The notes: a model not told the origin generated them from the letters alone. 64,000 nt of DNA from an uncultured Verrucomicrobiota bacterium (GCA_913058185.1 CAJXQX010000003.1:43592-107591); one strand, 5' to 3'. Counted from the stretch's first letter, positions 16,762 to 25,195 are shown. A program made the numbers and translations.

Positions 16762-17997
16762 TTATTCGAACAGGGCTTCGCCGGGAGCGAGATGGGCGCG
16801 GCAGACATCGAGGTCGAGCTCCACCCCGAGACCCGGCGCGTCGGATAGCGGAATATGGCCGTCGCGGAAGAGTGGCACATCACGTCGCACGTATTGGCCA
16901 ATCCAGGGGGTTTCGATGAAGTGGTATTCAACGCCGAGAAAGCTGCGGCAGGTGGCGCCGACATTAGCCGCGGCGATGGTGGCGAGAGCTCCTCCGTTAC
17001 CGTGGAAGGCGGCCGCACGGTGGTGGACTTCGGCGTATTGCGCGATTTTTTGCAATTCGTGCATGCCGCCACAAAACATCACGTCTGGATGAATGATATC
17101 GCAGGCCTGATGATCAATGAATTGACGGGCCTGTTCTAGGCAGAGCATCTCGCCGATACAGATGGGAATGGGACTGCCAGCGCGCACCTCCGCGCAGGAA
17201 TCGGGATTCACAATCGGGGTCGGATCCTCCAGCCAAAGTAGATTGAGCGGCTCGAGGGCTTGGGCTAGCCGGATGGCGTCGGGCACGTTGTATTGCATGT
17301 GGCAATCGGCACAGAGCTCGAAGTCGGGTCCAGCGGTTTCGCGGACCACGGTGAGGCGTTCCACGATGCGGTTGATTTGAGTCAGGGTGAGGCTGCGGTT
17401 CCACACGTCGGTGTTCGCATCCGGGGCCATGAAATCGATGTCGAACTTGAGTTGGGAAAACCCTTCGGCGCAGCTGGACTCAGCCATCTCCTCCCAGGCA
17501 TCGAGGTTGGTCACGTCGGCGGGCGTGCTGCGGTCGAGGTAGACTTTGACCTGATCGCGAAAACGACCACCGAGGAGATTGTAGGCCGGGGTTCCGAGTG
17601 TCTTGCCGATAAGATCACAGAGCGCGATTTCGACTCCGCTGACCGCCCAGATCGGAGTTCCCCAAGGGGTAGCGGTCGGCGAACAAAACGGGACGGCGTT
17701 CATGCCGGGCGTCATCTCGCCGAAGCGAGACGTGGCAGCATGGGGAGCGGCGGTGCCGTAGAGCATCTCGGACACAATCGCGTTCACCGCGAATACATCT
17801 CGACCTTCGAAGTAGGCGTGCAGGTATTCGATGCCGCGGCGAATGCCCATGAAATCGTCGCATTCCCCAAGGCCGAACTGTCCGTTGTCAGCGTCGATGC
17901 GCACGATGATTTTGGAAATTTTGGGTTCGTCTTCGCCACCGACGCCGTGCTCGCGGGGGCCACGAAGGCGCATCATGCGGATAGAGGATATTTTCAT
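16762..17997 (-). CDS. Mandelate racemase/enolase superfamily protein, probable acid-sugar dehydratase
   Basis: A 411-residue enolase-superfamily member with an N-terminal capping domain and a TIM barrel. Barrel marks are QLKFDID (catalytic Lys region), the three metal ligands in LCADCHMQY (D), LLWLEDPTP (E) and CIGEMLC (E), then IIHPDVMFCGGM and the His/Asn region AFHGNGG. The order matches mandelate-racemase-type dehydratases acting on galactonate, gluconate, fuconate or rhamnonate. It would convert an aldonate to a 2-keto-3-deoxy acid. It heads a minus-strand operon divergent from the DHDPS-family aldolase gene at 18342, the logical next step. Confidence 0.88.
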   Translation of the reverse strand: MKISSIRMMRLRGPREHGVGGEDEPKISKIIVRIDADNGQFGLGECDDFMGIRRGIEYLHAYFEGRDVFAVNAIVSEMLYGTAAPHAATSRFGEMTPGMNAVPFCSPTATPWGTPIWAVSGVEIALCDLIGKTLGTPAYNLLGGRFRDQVKVYLDRSTPADVTNLDAWEEMAESSCAEGFSQLKFDIDFMAPDANTDVWNRSLTLTQINRIVERLTVVRETAGPDFELCADCHMQYNVPDAIRLAQALEPLNLLWLEDPTPIVNPDSCAEVRAGSPIPICIGEMLCLEQARQFIDHQACDIIHPDVMFCGGMHELQKIAQYAEVHHRAAAFHGNGGALATIAAANVGATCRSFLGVEYHFIETPWIGQYVRRDVPLFRDGHIPLSDAPGLGVELDLDVCRAHLAPGEALFE

Positions 17998-17999
17998 AG

Positions 18000-18341
18000 T
18001 GAGGTTCGAGAAATTCGGGAATTTCTCGGAAGTCGGCCAAATAGATTCAGCGGGTTCTCAAAGGGTAGAATGGTGGGGTAGGTAGGATGAATTTTCATCC
18101 CAAGGGTATTAACGTTTTCATAGTCGAGTCCGATTCGATCACGAATGTTTCAACGTTTCCGCAATGCATCAGATCTGCAATGTTCTTGTGGCTATTTGGG
18201 CGGAAAAACTACGGCGAAAATTGGGTGAATATTCAGGCATAAGATTTTACGGTGGGAGTCGCAGTGCTGTCCGAAAAGAAAGTGGTCGGTCGAGCAAATT
18301 GGTTCTAGCTCGGATCGGCGTTTGATGGTTTCTAGAACCCG
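18000..18341. other. Divergent promoter region between dehydratase and aldolase operons
   Basis: About 340 bases with no credible gene. It is more AT-rich than the flanks and should hold promoters for both the minus-strand dehydratase operon and the plus-strand aldolase gene. The one clear structure is the inverted repeat at 18301-18339; no confident -35/-10 pair was assigned. Confidence 0.6.
18301..18339. promoter_or_regulatory. Inverted repeat directly before the aldolase start codon
   Basis: GGTTCTAG (18301-18308) and CTAGAACC (18332-18339) are exact reverse complements 23 bases apart, ending two bases before the ATG at 18342. It could be a regulator site or an mRNA hairpin masking the ribosome-binding region. 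Confidence 0.45.
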
Positions 18342-19247
18342 ATGTCATCACCCCGTGAAATCAAACTCTGGTCAGCATTGCCGACCCCGTTGCACGCCGA
18401 CCTATCGGTGGATGATGCCGCCGTCGCGCGAACGATCACCGCATCCATTGCCGGAGGCATGACCGGCGTATTTCTGGCCGGGACGTGCGGAGAAGGCCCG
18501 TGGTTGCCGGAACGCGAAAAGGAGCGACTGATCAGAACAGCCAAAGCCACGGCGGGTGATCGGTTGAAACTGGCGGCGCAGGTCTCGGATAACTCCGTGC
18601 CGCGGGTGCTGGATAATATTTCGCGAGTAGCAGCAGCGGGCGCCGACATTGCGGTGATGGCCTCGCCTGCGACCTTCATGAATGCGACCCCGGACCGGGT
18701 GGTAGCGTTGTTTACGGACGTGGTGAACGCGAGTGCGTTGCCCATGTCGATTTACGATCTTGGGGCGCACCGACCGGTGATGATTCCGGTCGAGCGACTG
18801 CGAGACGTTTATGGACTGCCAAATGTGGTGATGGTTAAGGACAGCTCGGGTGATCCCGCGCGTCGAGCTGAGGCCATGGCGGTTCGGGACACTCATCCCG
18901 GCTTGCAGCTCTTCAACGGCGACGAGTTTCGTTGCGTCGAGTATCTTGAGGCTGGCTATGACGGTTGCATGTTCGGTGGGGCCGTTGCGATGATGCCGCA
19001 GCTGCGGCAAATTGTTGATTTAGTGGCGAAAGGGGACGGGGCGGCGGCGCGACTCGCTGACGCGGAGATGCGCCGGGTGCTGTTTGGTATTTATGGCGGT
19101 AAGTCGATTGCGTGTTGGTTGACGGGATTGAAGCACTGCTTGGTGCAGCAAGGGCTGTTTGAGTCTTCGGCCTCATTTTTTGAGTATCCGCTCACGGCTG
19201 AGTGTCGGGAGTTTATCGAAACCTACGCCGCGGAAAGTGCGGCATAA
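18342..19247 (+). CDS. Dihydrodipicolinate synthase/N-acetylneuraminate lyase family aldolase
   Basis: A 301-residue class I aldolase. Family marks are LAGTCGEGPWL (the GTxGE carboxylate-binding loop near 47-52), Tyr138 in SIYDLGAHR, and the Schiff-base Lys166 in VMVKDSSGD. Later FNGDEFRCVEYLEAGYDGCMFGG matches the barrel's C-terminal loops. Members cleave or form pyruvate adducts, including 2-keto-3-deoxy sugar acids; a housekeeping DapA role is less likely in this context. It is divergent from the dehydratase operon and followed by an SDR gene, supporting a keto-deoxy-acid aldolase role (inference). Confidence 0.88.
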   Translation: MSSPREIKLWSALPTPLHADLSVDDAAVARTITASIAGGMTGVFLAGTCGEGPWLPEREKERLIRTAKATAGDRLKLAAQVSDNSVPRVLDNISRVAAAGADIAVMASPATFMNATPDRVVALFTDVVNASALPMSIYDLGAHRPVMIPVERLRDVYGLPNVVMVKDSSGDPARRAEAMAVRDTHPGLQLFNGDEFRCVEYLEAGYDGCMFGGAVAMMPQLRQIVDLVAKGDGAAARLADAEMRRVLFGIYGGKSIACWLTGLKHCLVQQGLFESSASFFEYPLTAECREFIETYAAESAA

Positions 19248-19264
19248 CCCCGGGGAATCTTGCG

Positions 19265-20035
19265 ATGATTACTGGTGCTAAACAAAATTCGGAAATGTTA
19301 CGGGCAATTGTCACAGGAGGAGCGACTAACATTGGTCGAGCGATCACGGAGCGTTTGTTGGCCGACGGCGCACGTGTGGTCGTGGGTCAGCCAGATATAA
19401 CTGTGGCGACCGCGTTGCGGGAGAAATATGGCGACCAGGTAGTGGCCTTGCAGGTGCACGTGGCGGACGCGGCCCAATGTCGGGCGTTTGTGGACGAAGC
19501 CGCCCGGGTGTTGGGTGGCTTGGATGGGTTGATCAATAACGCTGCGATCACGGGGGCCAAAGCTCTGACCACTTTGGGCGAACTATCGTCCGATGATTTC
19601 GACCGAATGATGAAGGTTAATTTGGGTGGCCCAATTTTCTGTGCTCAAGCCGCCCTGCCGCATTTGCGGGAAGCAGGCGGTGGCGTGATTGTGAACGTTT
19701 CTTCGGTGAATGCATTTAAACCGCAGGCTGGGGGGATGGTCTATGCTGCGACAAAAGCGGCGCTTGGATCGGTGACTCAATCCATGGCTCGGGAGCTGGC
19801 GTCCGATGGTATCCGGGTGGTGGCGGTAGCGCCGGGAGATATTCGCGTGGATACCTCGGAGGCGTCGGCGAAGACCATGGCCGAGCGCGGGCTCGATTCC
19901 GGAATCGCGGCTCAAACACCCTTAGGGCAAGGGGAGCCCAATGACATAGCGGAGACGGTGGCTTTTCTTTGCTCGGGCAAAGCCAAATTTGTGACTGGAA
20001 CAACCTGGGTCGTTGACGGCGGCTTGCTCGCATGA
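19265..20035 (+). CDS. SDR family oxidoreductase
   Basis: A 256-residue classical SDR taken from ATG 19265, which has GGGGAA upstream; ATG 19295 (MLRAIVTGG) is an alternative start. Motifs are TGGATNIGRAI, INNAAITGA, catalytic Ser in VNVSSVNAF, and Tyr/Lys in VYAATKAAL. The end reads FVTGTTWVVDGG. It follows the DHDPS-family aldolase gene by 17 bases and is probably co-transcribed with it. A sugar or 2-keto-3-deoxy-acid dehydrogenase role, as in L-fucose or L-rhamnose oxidation, is plausible. Confidence 0.88.
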   Translation: MITGAKQNSEMLRAIVTGGATNIGRAITERLLADGARVVVGQPDITVATALREKYGDQVVALQVHVADAAQCRAFVDEAARVLGGLDGLINNAAITGAKALTTLGELSSDDFDRMMKVNLGGPIFCAQAALPHLREAGGGVIVNVSSVNAFKPQAGGMVYAATKAALGSVTQSMARELASDGIRVVAVAPGDIRVDTSEASAKTMAERGLDSGIAAQTPLGQGEPNDIAETVAFLCSGKAKFVTGTTWVVDGGLLA

Positions 20036-20081
20036 ATCGGCCGCCGATAGATGGTTGGTCCGGAGAATTTTGGGTGAAACT

Positions 20082-20150
20082 GTCGGGCGTAAAGCCCGAT
20101 CCACCCGGCAGGGCGCAGACTCCGAAATGTGGGTCGGGCTTTATGCCCGA
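20082..20150. repeat. Paired palindromes, GTCGGGC..GCCCGA family (left of M14 gene)
   Basis: Two short hairpins, TCGGGC-gtaaa-GCCCGA (20083-20099) and TCGGGC-tttat-GCCCGA (20134-20150), face each other in inverted orientation and could also pair with each other. The same paired unit occurs at 21314-21385. It sits between the convergent SDR and M14 genes. Confidence 0.8.
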
Positions 20151-20163
20151 AATTCCGACCTCG

Positions 20164-21138
20164 TCAAAGCGGCACGATGACAAACAGGGCGTCGCCGGAC
20201 TGCACCGCAGGCTCATACCGCCGCAGCACGATCGTGCCGCCGGTCTCCGCGTAGATCGCGGTAGACGGACCTCCATCGTCAGGTTGAACACTTCCGAGTT
20301 TTGCGGTGGCTTCGACCGTGTCCCGCAGTTCGACCAGCGGTTCGAAGGTTCCCGCGTGCGGCGCCGGATGATGCGCTTGCAGATGCGTCTCTTCGGCTTC
20401 GATCGATTGATGGAAGGGTTGGTCGGCCAAAGTCGGTTTCGGCCCGGTGACACAACCGAGTTCGATCAACAGATTTTGCAAACCGCGGTTCAACGCTGCG
20501 AGATCCTCGGGCAATACGCCGCCCGCGCCGCGACACTCCGTGTAGATGGCGGCGACCTTACGGGTGAACGCGGCACTCAGGGTGCGTCCTGGAAGGAATG
20601 GTCCGGCCCAGCACCAGAACGAATCAAAGCAGGCCGCCATCGCGCGCTGAGTCGCATTGCGTTCGGTCCCACCGCCGACGATGTAACCGACCCAGGGATG
20701 AAGCTCGAGGGCAAGACCGCCGCTGTGCAGGTCCACGTAGTGGGTCGCATGGGCGAGAACCTTGGTGTCGAAGAGATGAGCCAGTTGACTTGTCGAGCTG
20801 CCATCCCCCGTGCCGGGAAAGGCCCGGGCGAGATTTTCTCCGTCGACCGGATGGAAACGTTGCCTCGCGCCAAAGGCGGCTTCGTTGAGCACCGGAACGA
20901 GAATCACCGTGCCGCGCAGGTCGGTAGGGTTCCAGGTATCGATCCACTGACGGAGCAGGGTCGGCCCTTCGTATTCATCGCCGTGCGTCGCGCCATTGAC
21001 GAGCAGCACGGGGCCGGGTGCGCCGCGCCAGATCCAAGCATCGAATCCGAGAGTCGCGTTGCCGAAACGGTGGCGATGTTGTCCGGTGGGCAGAGACGTC
21101 CAATCCAGGGGCGAAGAACTCGGAGAAACGTTTGTCAT
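20164..21138 (-). CDS. M14-family zinc deacylase (succinylglutamate desuccinylase/aspartoacylase-like)
   Basis: A 324-residue protein starting at ATG 21138; the open frame continues upstream, but only through palindromic repeat DNA. Zinc ligands are visible as ATHGDEYEG (HxxE) and VDLHSGG (H), and the catalytic Glu is in YTECRGAGG. A C-terminal barrel-like domain with AETGGTIVLRRYEP follows, as in AstE/aspartoacylase-like proteins. It would hydrolyse an N-acyl amino acid or similar amide. It is the only minus-strand gene in an 18.3-27.2 kb plus-strand stretch and is bracketed by the paired palindromes at 20082 and 21314, hinting at independent acquisition. Confidence 0.88.
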   Translation of the reverse strand: MTNVSPSSSPLDWTSLPTGQHRHRFGNATLGFDAWIWRGAPGPVLLVNGATHGDEYEGPTLLRQWIDTWNPTDLRGTVILVPVLNEAAFGARQRFHPVDGENLARAFPGTGDGSSTSQLAHLFDTKVLAHATHYVDLHSGGLALELHPWVGYIVGGGTERNATQRAMAACFDSFWCWAGPFLPGRTLSAAFTRKVAAIYTECRGAGGVLPEDLAALNRGLQNLLIELGCVTGPKPTLADQPFHQSIEAEETHLQAHHPAPHAGTFEPLVELRDTVEATAKLGSVQPDDGGPSTAIYAETGGTIVLRRYEPAVQSGDALFVIVPL

Positions 21139-21216
21139 GATTGAGCCGGGAACCAACGGAGCACGTTTGCAGCAAACGGGGTGGGATCCGGAGGGGCAAT
21201 CGCAGACCGAATATAT

Positions 21217-21271
21217 GCGGACGACACGGAGGACGTTCCTCCCGGGAGGGACCGGCTCTGTCCGGTCCGGG
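21217..21271. repeat. Composite palindrome, GGACGAC/GGGACCGG family (copy 1)
   Basis: Two adjoining modules: a GCGGACGACACGGAGG.. arm ending in GTTCCTCC, then GGAGGGACCGGCTCTG..CGGTCC, each partly self-complementary. Related copies are at 27211-27269, 59690-59789 and 63743-63769. Confidence 0.75.
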
Positions 21272-21313
21272 CAGGCTGAATGGGTGTCGGGTGGAGTTTT
21301 TGAGAGGCAGGGA

Positions 21314-21385
21314 ATGTCGGGCATAAAGCCCGACCCACAGCGAAGCGATGGAACTGAAATGTGGGTCGGGCTTTACGCCCGACAT
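21314..21385. repeat. Paired palindromes, GTCGGGC..GCCCGAC family (right of M14 gene)
   Basis: Arms 21314-21339 and 21360-21385 are 26-base reverse complements with a single mismatch, and each arm itself folds as GTCGGGC-NNNNN-GCCCGAC. It lies between the divergent M14 and threonine-synthase-like genes and mirrors the unit at 20082-20150. Confidence 0.85.
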
Positions 21386-21426
21386 CGCGTTTGCCTCCCA
21401 GAATCTACCACGAGTGGAGGTCTCGC

Positions 21427-22506
21427 ATGAGCATTTGGAAATACGCCGACAGGTGGCAGGCTCCGTCGCGCGAGATCGCGGTGACGATGGACGAAGGACA
21501 AACGCCGTTGATCCGGTCGACGCAGCTTGGCCCCGAATTGGGCCTGAAGAATCTTTGGTTCAAATATGAAGGAGGTAACCCGACGGGATCATACAAGGAC
21601 CGGTTTGCGGCGGCGGCGGTGACACATCTACGGCAGGAGGAGAAACAGCTCTGTCTCGGCACTTCGAGCGGTAACACGGGTGCAGCGGTGGCGGCGTATT
21701 GCGCGCGGGCGGGCATCGCCTGTTATCTGGCGATCGTGGAAGGCGCGCCGGACGGGAAGCTTCGGCAGATGCGGGCCTATGGTGCCCATCTTTACCGGGT
21801 GAAGGATTTTGGTAAATCGCCGGAAGTGAATAACGCGGTGATGACGGGTTTACGGGAACTGGCCCAGGAGTTGGACGCTGGATTCGAGGTGAGTGCGTTT
21901 GCGCTTTCGCCGCGTGGCATGGCGGGGGTGAAGACGATCGGTTACGAAATCGCCGAGGCTTTGGCGGATGAATCGTTTGCGGTCTTCAGTCCGGCGGGCG
22001 GCGGGGGGCTCACGCTGGCGGTCGCTCGCGGCGTGAAGGAATTCGGTCGCGGTGGCCGCGTGCATTGTGTGCAGCCGCTGGGAAACGATACCATTGCAAC
22101 GTCGTTGCGGAGTGGGGCGGATCGAGCCGAGGCGGTAGATTCGACTACGACCATCAGCGGCCTGCAGGTTGGCAGTGTGCTCGATGGTGATGAGGTAATC
22201 GCGGAATGCCGAAAGCAAGGCGGCACGGGTTACGTCGTGGCGGATGAATCAGTGCTCGAGTGGCAATCGCGATTAGCCCGCGAAGAAGGAATTTTTTGCG
22301 AGCCTGCCGGAGCTGTGGCGCTGGCAGGAGTAGCTGAGGCCTGTCGTCGTGGTGAAATAAATTCGGCTGAACATGTGGTGTGTCTCGTCACGGGAGTGGG
22401 CTTCAAAGACGAGCAATCGGTGATTGGTATGACCGGAGTCGAACCCACTCCGATGCTGACGTCCTTCAGTGAATTTTCTACGGCGGTGAAATCGGCGGTT
22501 TCTTAA
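21427..22506 (+). CDS. Threonine-synthase-like PLP-dependent enzyme (fold type II)
   Basis: A 359-residue protein from ATG 21427; the longer open frame only reads back into a palindrome. Fold-type II marks are GQTPLIRSTQLG, KYEGGNPTGSYKDR with the PLP Lys in SYKDR, the phosphate/carboxylate loop GTSSGNTGAAVAAYC, and FSPAGGGGLTLAVARG, the PLP phosphate loop. Threonine synthase releases phosphate from O-phosphohomoserine, but no other threonine-pathway gene is nearby. A catabolic role on another hydroxy-amino acid is possible. It is three genes away from the aldolase/SDR pair and directly upstream of a glycan-related gene. Confidence 0.86.
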   Translation: MSIWKYADRWQAPSREIAVTMDEGQTPLIRSTQLGPELGLKNLWFKYEGGNPTGSYKDRFAAAAVTHLRQEEKQLCLGTSSGNTGAAVAAYCARAGIACYLAIVEGAPDGKLRQMRAYGAHLYRVKDFGKSPEVNNAVMTGLRELAQELDAGFEVSAFALSPRGMAGVKTIGYEIAEALADESFAVFSPAGGGGLTLAVARGVKEFGRGGRVHCVQPLGNDTIATSLRSGADRAEAVDSTTTISGLQVGSVLDGDEVIAECRKQGGTGYVVADESVLEWQSRLAREEGIFCEPAGAVALAGVAEACRRGEINSAEHVVCLVTGVGFKDEQSVIGMTGVEPTPMLTSFSEFSTAVKSAVS

Positions 22507-22511
22507 AAGTG

Positions 22512-24161
22512 ATGATGAAAAACAAAATAAAGATAAACGGGCGTAAGACGAACCATTGGGTGTTGGGACTCTTAGCGATGGTGGTCATCGGTGACGTGTT
22601 GATGGCGGCGGCTACCGACATTGGTTCGCGACGAGAGTTGTTTGTGGATGACGCGTTGATCGAGCGGTTGGAGGGTGGAGCGGAGCTCCGACTTCATCAT
22701 CCCGTGCCGCAAGAGATCGTGCTCGAGCACGATGAACCGTGGGAGGGCACGGGCAGTGGCTACCACAGCGTGTTTCAGGATGGGGATCTTTACCGCATGT
22801 ATTACAAGTCGTGGAATATCTCGTCGTTCGCCGAAGCCAAACCAGGTGAGAGTGAAGTGCATCCCCGCCTGTGCGCTTATGCGGAGAGTGATGATGGGAT
22901 CCATTGGCGCAAACCGTCCCTCGGTCTGCATGAATTTCAAGGCTCCACCGATAACAACATCGTGCTCGTTCAGGAAAAAATGGGCGAACTGGAGCTTGAT
23001 GCAGCGCACCCGGCGGTGTTCCTCGATACGAACCCTAACGCCCCGGCAGACGCGCGCTACAAGGCGATCATCCGTCAGATGGCTCATCCCGATACCACTC
23101 TCATTGCGCTCAAATCGCCTGATGGTATCCATTGGTCGCTGTTGCATGACGAGCCCATCATCACGGATGGTAAATTCGATTCCCAGAACCTGGCCTTTTG
23201 GGATGAAGTTGCGGGCTGCTATCGTGCCTATTGGCGTTACTTCATCCCGGATGAAGACGATTACTGGATGGGCAGTCGCGCGATTCGCACGGCGACTTCA
23301 AAGGATTTTATTCACTGGGAAAATCAGGCAGATCTGACCTACGAAGATTCCCCGTTGGAGCAACTCTACACCAACGTGGTCAAGCCCTACCATCGAGCCC
23401 CGCACCTACTGTTGGGATTTCCGGCTCGTTATCTCGAGCGTGGTCACGAGGACAAGACAGCGGAGGAGCGGGCGGAGCTCGGTGAATTGGAAGATCCTGA
23501 ACGGGTGGCCCAATGGTCGGCCTCGATGTTGGCGCTGCCGGAGTTGGATGCGCGTCAGAGTCGAGGCCATGCTTCCGAACGTTATGGCGCAGCGCTTACG
23601 GATACTTTGCTTATGGCCAGTCGGAATGGGGTAAGCTTCAAACGTTGGAACGAAGCTTTCCTAAGCCCCGGCATGGAACGCCCCGGCACCTGGCACTATG
23701 GCCAACAATACATGGCGTGGCATGTCGTTGAAACGAAGTCAGCGCTCTTGGGCGCGCCGAACGAACTGTCGCTGTATGCGGTGGAAAGTTATTGGACCGC
23801 ACCGGGTAGTGCGTTGCGGCGTTACACGTTGCGGTTGGACGGATTTGTATCGTTGCGCGCACCGAGTTCGGGCGGCGAACTCGTCACTACCCCCATTCGC
23901 TTTGAGGGCTCACAATTGGCGCTGAATTTCGCCACTTCGGCCGCCGGGAGCGTTCGGGTCGAGATTCAGGATGAGAGTGGACAGCCGTTACCGGGGTTTG
24001 CCCTGTCCGATTGTGCACCGCTCTACGGTAATACGATTGAACGGGCGGTGACTTGGACGGCAGGCCGCCGGTTAGCGGCCCTCGTGGGACGCACGGTGCG
24101 GCTGCGTTTCGTGCTGCAGGATGCCGATGTCTATGCCTACCAGTTTAAGCCGGTGCGGTGA
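22512..24161 (+). CDS. Exported beta-propeller protein, glycosidase-like (paralogue 3 of 3)
   Basis: About 549 residues. The start is ATG 22512 (ATG 22515 or GTG 22509 are alternatives). A basic N-terminus (KNKIKINGRK) precedes a hydrophobic segment (WVLGLLAMVVIGDVLMAA), then IGSRRELFVDDALIERL, the family opening. Blade motifs include AYAESDDGIHWRKP, LKSPDGIHWSLL and TSKDFIHWENQ. The C-terminal module (TSAAGSVRVEIQDESG ... LQDADVYAYQFKP) closely resembles that of the protein at 6306. It is probably a glycan-active enzyme outside the cytoplasm. It follows the PLP enzyme gene by only a few bases. Confidence 0.82.
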   Translation: MMKNKIKINGRKTNHWVLGLLAMVVIGDVLMAAATDIGSRRELFVDDALIERLEGGAELRLHHPVPQEIVLEHDEPWEGTGSGYHSVFQDGDLYRMYYKSWNISSFAEAKPGESEVHPRLCAYAESDDGIHWRKPSLGLHEFQGSTDNNIVLVQEKMGELELDAAHPAVFLDTNPNAPADARYKAIIRQMAHPDTTLIALKSPDGIHWSLLHDEPIITDGKFDSQNLAFWDEVAGCYRAYWRYFIPDEDDYWMGSRAIRTATSKDFIHWENQADLTYEDSPLEQLYTNVVKPYHRAPHLLLGFPARYLERGHEDKTAEERAELGELEDPERVAQWSASMLALPELDARQSRGHASERYGAALTDTLLMASRNGVSFKRWNEAFLSPGMERPGTWHYGQQYMAWHVVETKSALLGAPNELSLYAVESYWTAPGSALRRYTLRLDGFVSLRAPSSGGELVTTPIRFEGSQLALNFATSAAGSVRVEIQDESGQPLPGFALSDCAPLYGNTIERAVTWTAGRRLAALVGRTVRLRFVLQDADVYAYQFKPVR

Positions 24162-24347
24162 TTCTATTGAACTGTTTCACCGGGTCACCCGTTGCGGGGT
24201 GGCGGATGGGACGGGAGATTACGTTCGGTTCACTTGATGGAATGCATGGTTCCAAGGGTCCTGAATCGATCGGGTTCGATTCGGGATCCGAGGAGTGACA
24301 CGCGGTTGGGCATTTGCTCAACTTAGGCTAATTACCCCCGGTTCCCT

Positions 24348-25178
24348 ATGATCGATTCGCATCAACATTTTTGGCAATATTCCCCTGAGGAATACGATTG
24401 GATCGACGAGGACATGGCGGTCATCCGTCATGACTTCACTCCGACGGATCTCCGTGCGACTGCGGTTCAACTGGGCGTGACGGGTTCCGTGGCGGTGCAG
24501 GCGCGCCAAACGATTGAGGAGTCCCAGTGGCTGCTCGAGTCGGCGGCGTCGAACAACTTCATCCGTGGGGTGGTGGGTTGGGTGCCACTAGCTGAGCCAA
24601 CCGTGGCCGATGATCTGGCCGCCTTGGCGGCCAACCCAATTTTCAAAGGCGTGCGTCATGTGGTGCAGGGGGAATCTGATCCGGAGTTTCTGGTCCGGCC
24701 AGAATTCAACGCCGGGATCCGGGCAGTTACGCAACAGGAGCTCGTCTACGATATTTTGATTACGGCACCTCAATTGCCGGCGAGCATCGATTTTGTAGAC
24801 CGACACCCGCAGCAACGGTTCGTGCTCGATCATATCGCGAAACCAGTAATTGGCGTGGAGGGCCCGCCCTCCGCGTGGCGCGAAGATATCGCGGCCCTAG
24901 CGAAGCGTCCGAATGTGAGCTGCAAGTTCTCTGGCGTCGTTACCGAAATCGATGGTGAGTTGTGGGACGAAGAGCTGTTGCAACCCTACTGGGAAATCGT
25001 GCTCGAGGCCTTTGGGCCGCAGCGTTTGATGTTTGGATCGGATTGGCCCGTATGTCTGGTGCGCTCTGAATACGACCGATGGTTGGAGTTTGTGCAGTCC
25101 ATGGCGGGCAAATTGTCCCCCTCCGAGCAAGAAAGGATCTTGGGTGGAACCGCCACCGATGTTTATCGTTTGGACTGA
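24348..25178 (+). CDS. Amidohydrolase-family lactonase, L-fuconolactonase-like
   Basis: A 276-residue amidohydrolase_2-type TIM barrel. Marks are MIDSHQHFW at the very start, the region FKGVRHVVQGE, VLDHIAKP, and LMFGSDWPVC with the catalytic Asp, the same order as in L-fuconolactonase and L-rhamnonolactonase. It would open an aldono-lactone made by a sugar dehydrogenase, feeding the enolase-family dehydratase at 16762. It is the strongest single pointer to a deoxyhexose oxidation pathway in this window. Specificity for fucose, rhamnose or another sugar is not readable. Confidence 0.86.
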   Translation: MIDSHQHFWQYSPEEYDWIDEDMAVIRHDFTPTDLRATAVQLGVTGSVAVQARQTIEESQWLLESAASNNFIRGVVGWVPLAEPTVADDLAALAANPIFKGVRHVVQGESDPEFLVRPEFNAGIRAVTQQELVYDILITAPQLPASIDFVDRHPQQRFVLDHIAKPVIGVEGPPSAWREDIAALAKRPNVSCKFSGVVTEIDGELWDEELLQPYWEIVLEAFGPQRLMFGSDWPVCLVRSEYDRWLEFVQSMAGKLSPSEQERILGGTATDVYRLD

Positions 25179-25195
25179 CCTCAGATCCTACCCCT

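Noticed and set aside
17293..18081. Plus-strand frame of 262 codons opposite the enolase-superfamily gene
   Set aside because: Antisense shadow of a gene with all three metal-ligand motifs; no family resemblance in the plus-strand reading.
18342..19247. Housekeeping dapA
   Set aside because: Key residues fit the broad DHDPS family, but the dehydratase, SDR and lactonase neighbours favour a catabolic aldolase, so no gene symbol was given.
20032..21144. Plus-strand frame of 370 codons opposite the M14 gene
   Set aside because: The M14 zinc and catalytic motifs are on the minus strand; the plus frame begins in palindromic repeat DNA and has no recognisable domain.
20082..21385. Insertion sequence carrying the M14 gene
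   Set aside because: No transposase gene, no target-site duplication could be identified, and the flanking elements are short REP-like palindromes rather than IS ends. Kept only as a possible non-autonomous cassette.
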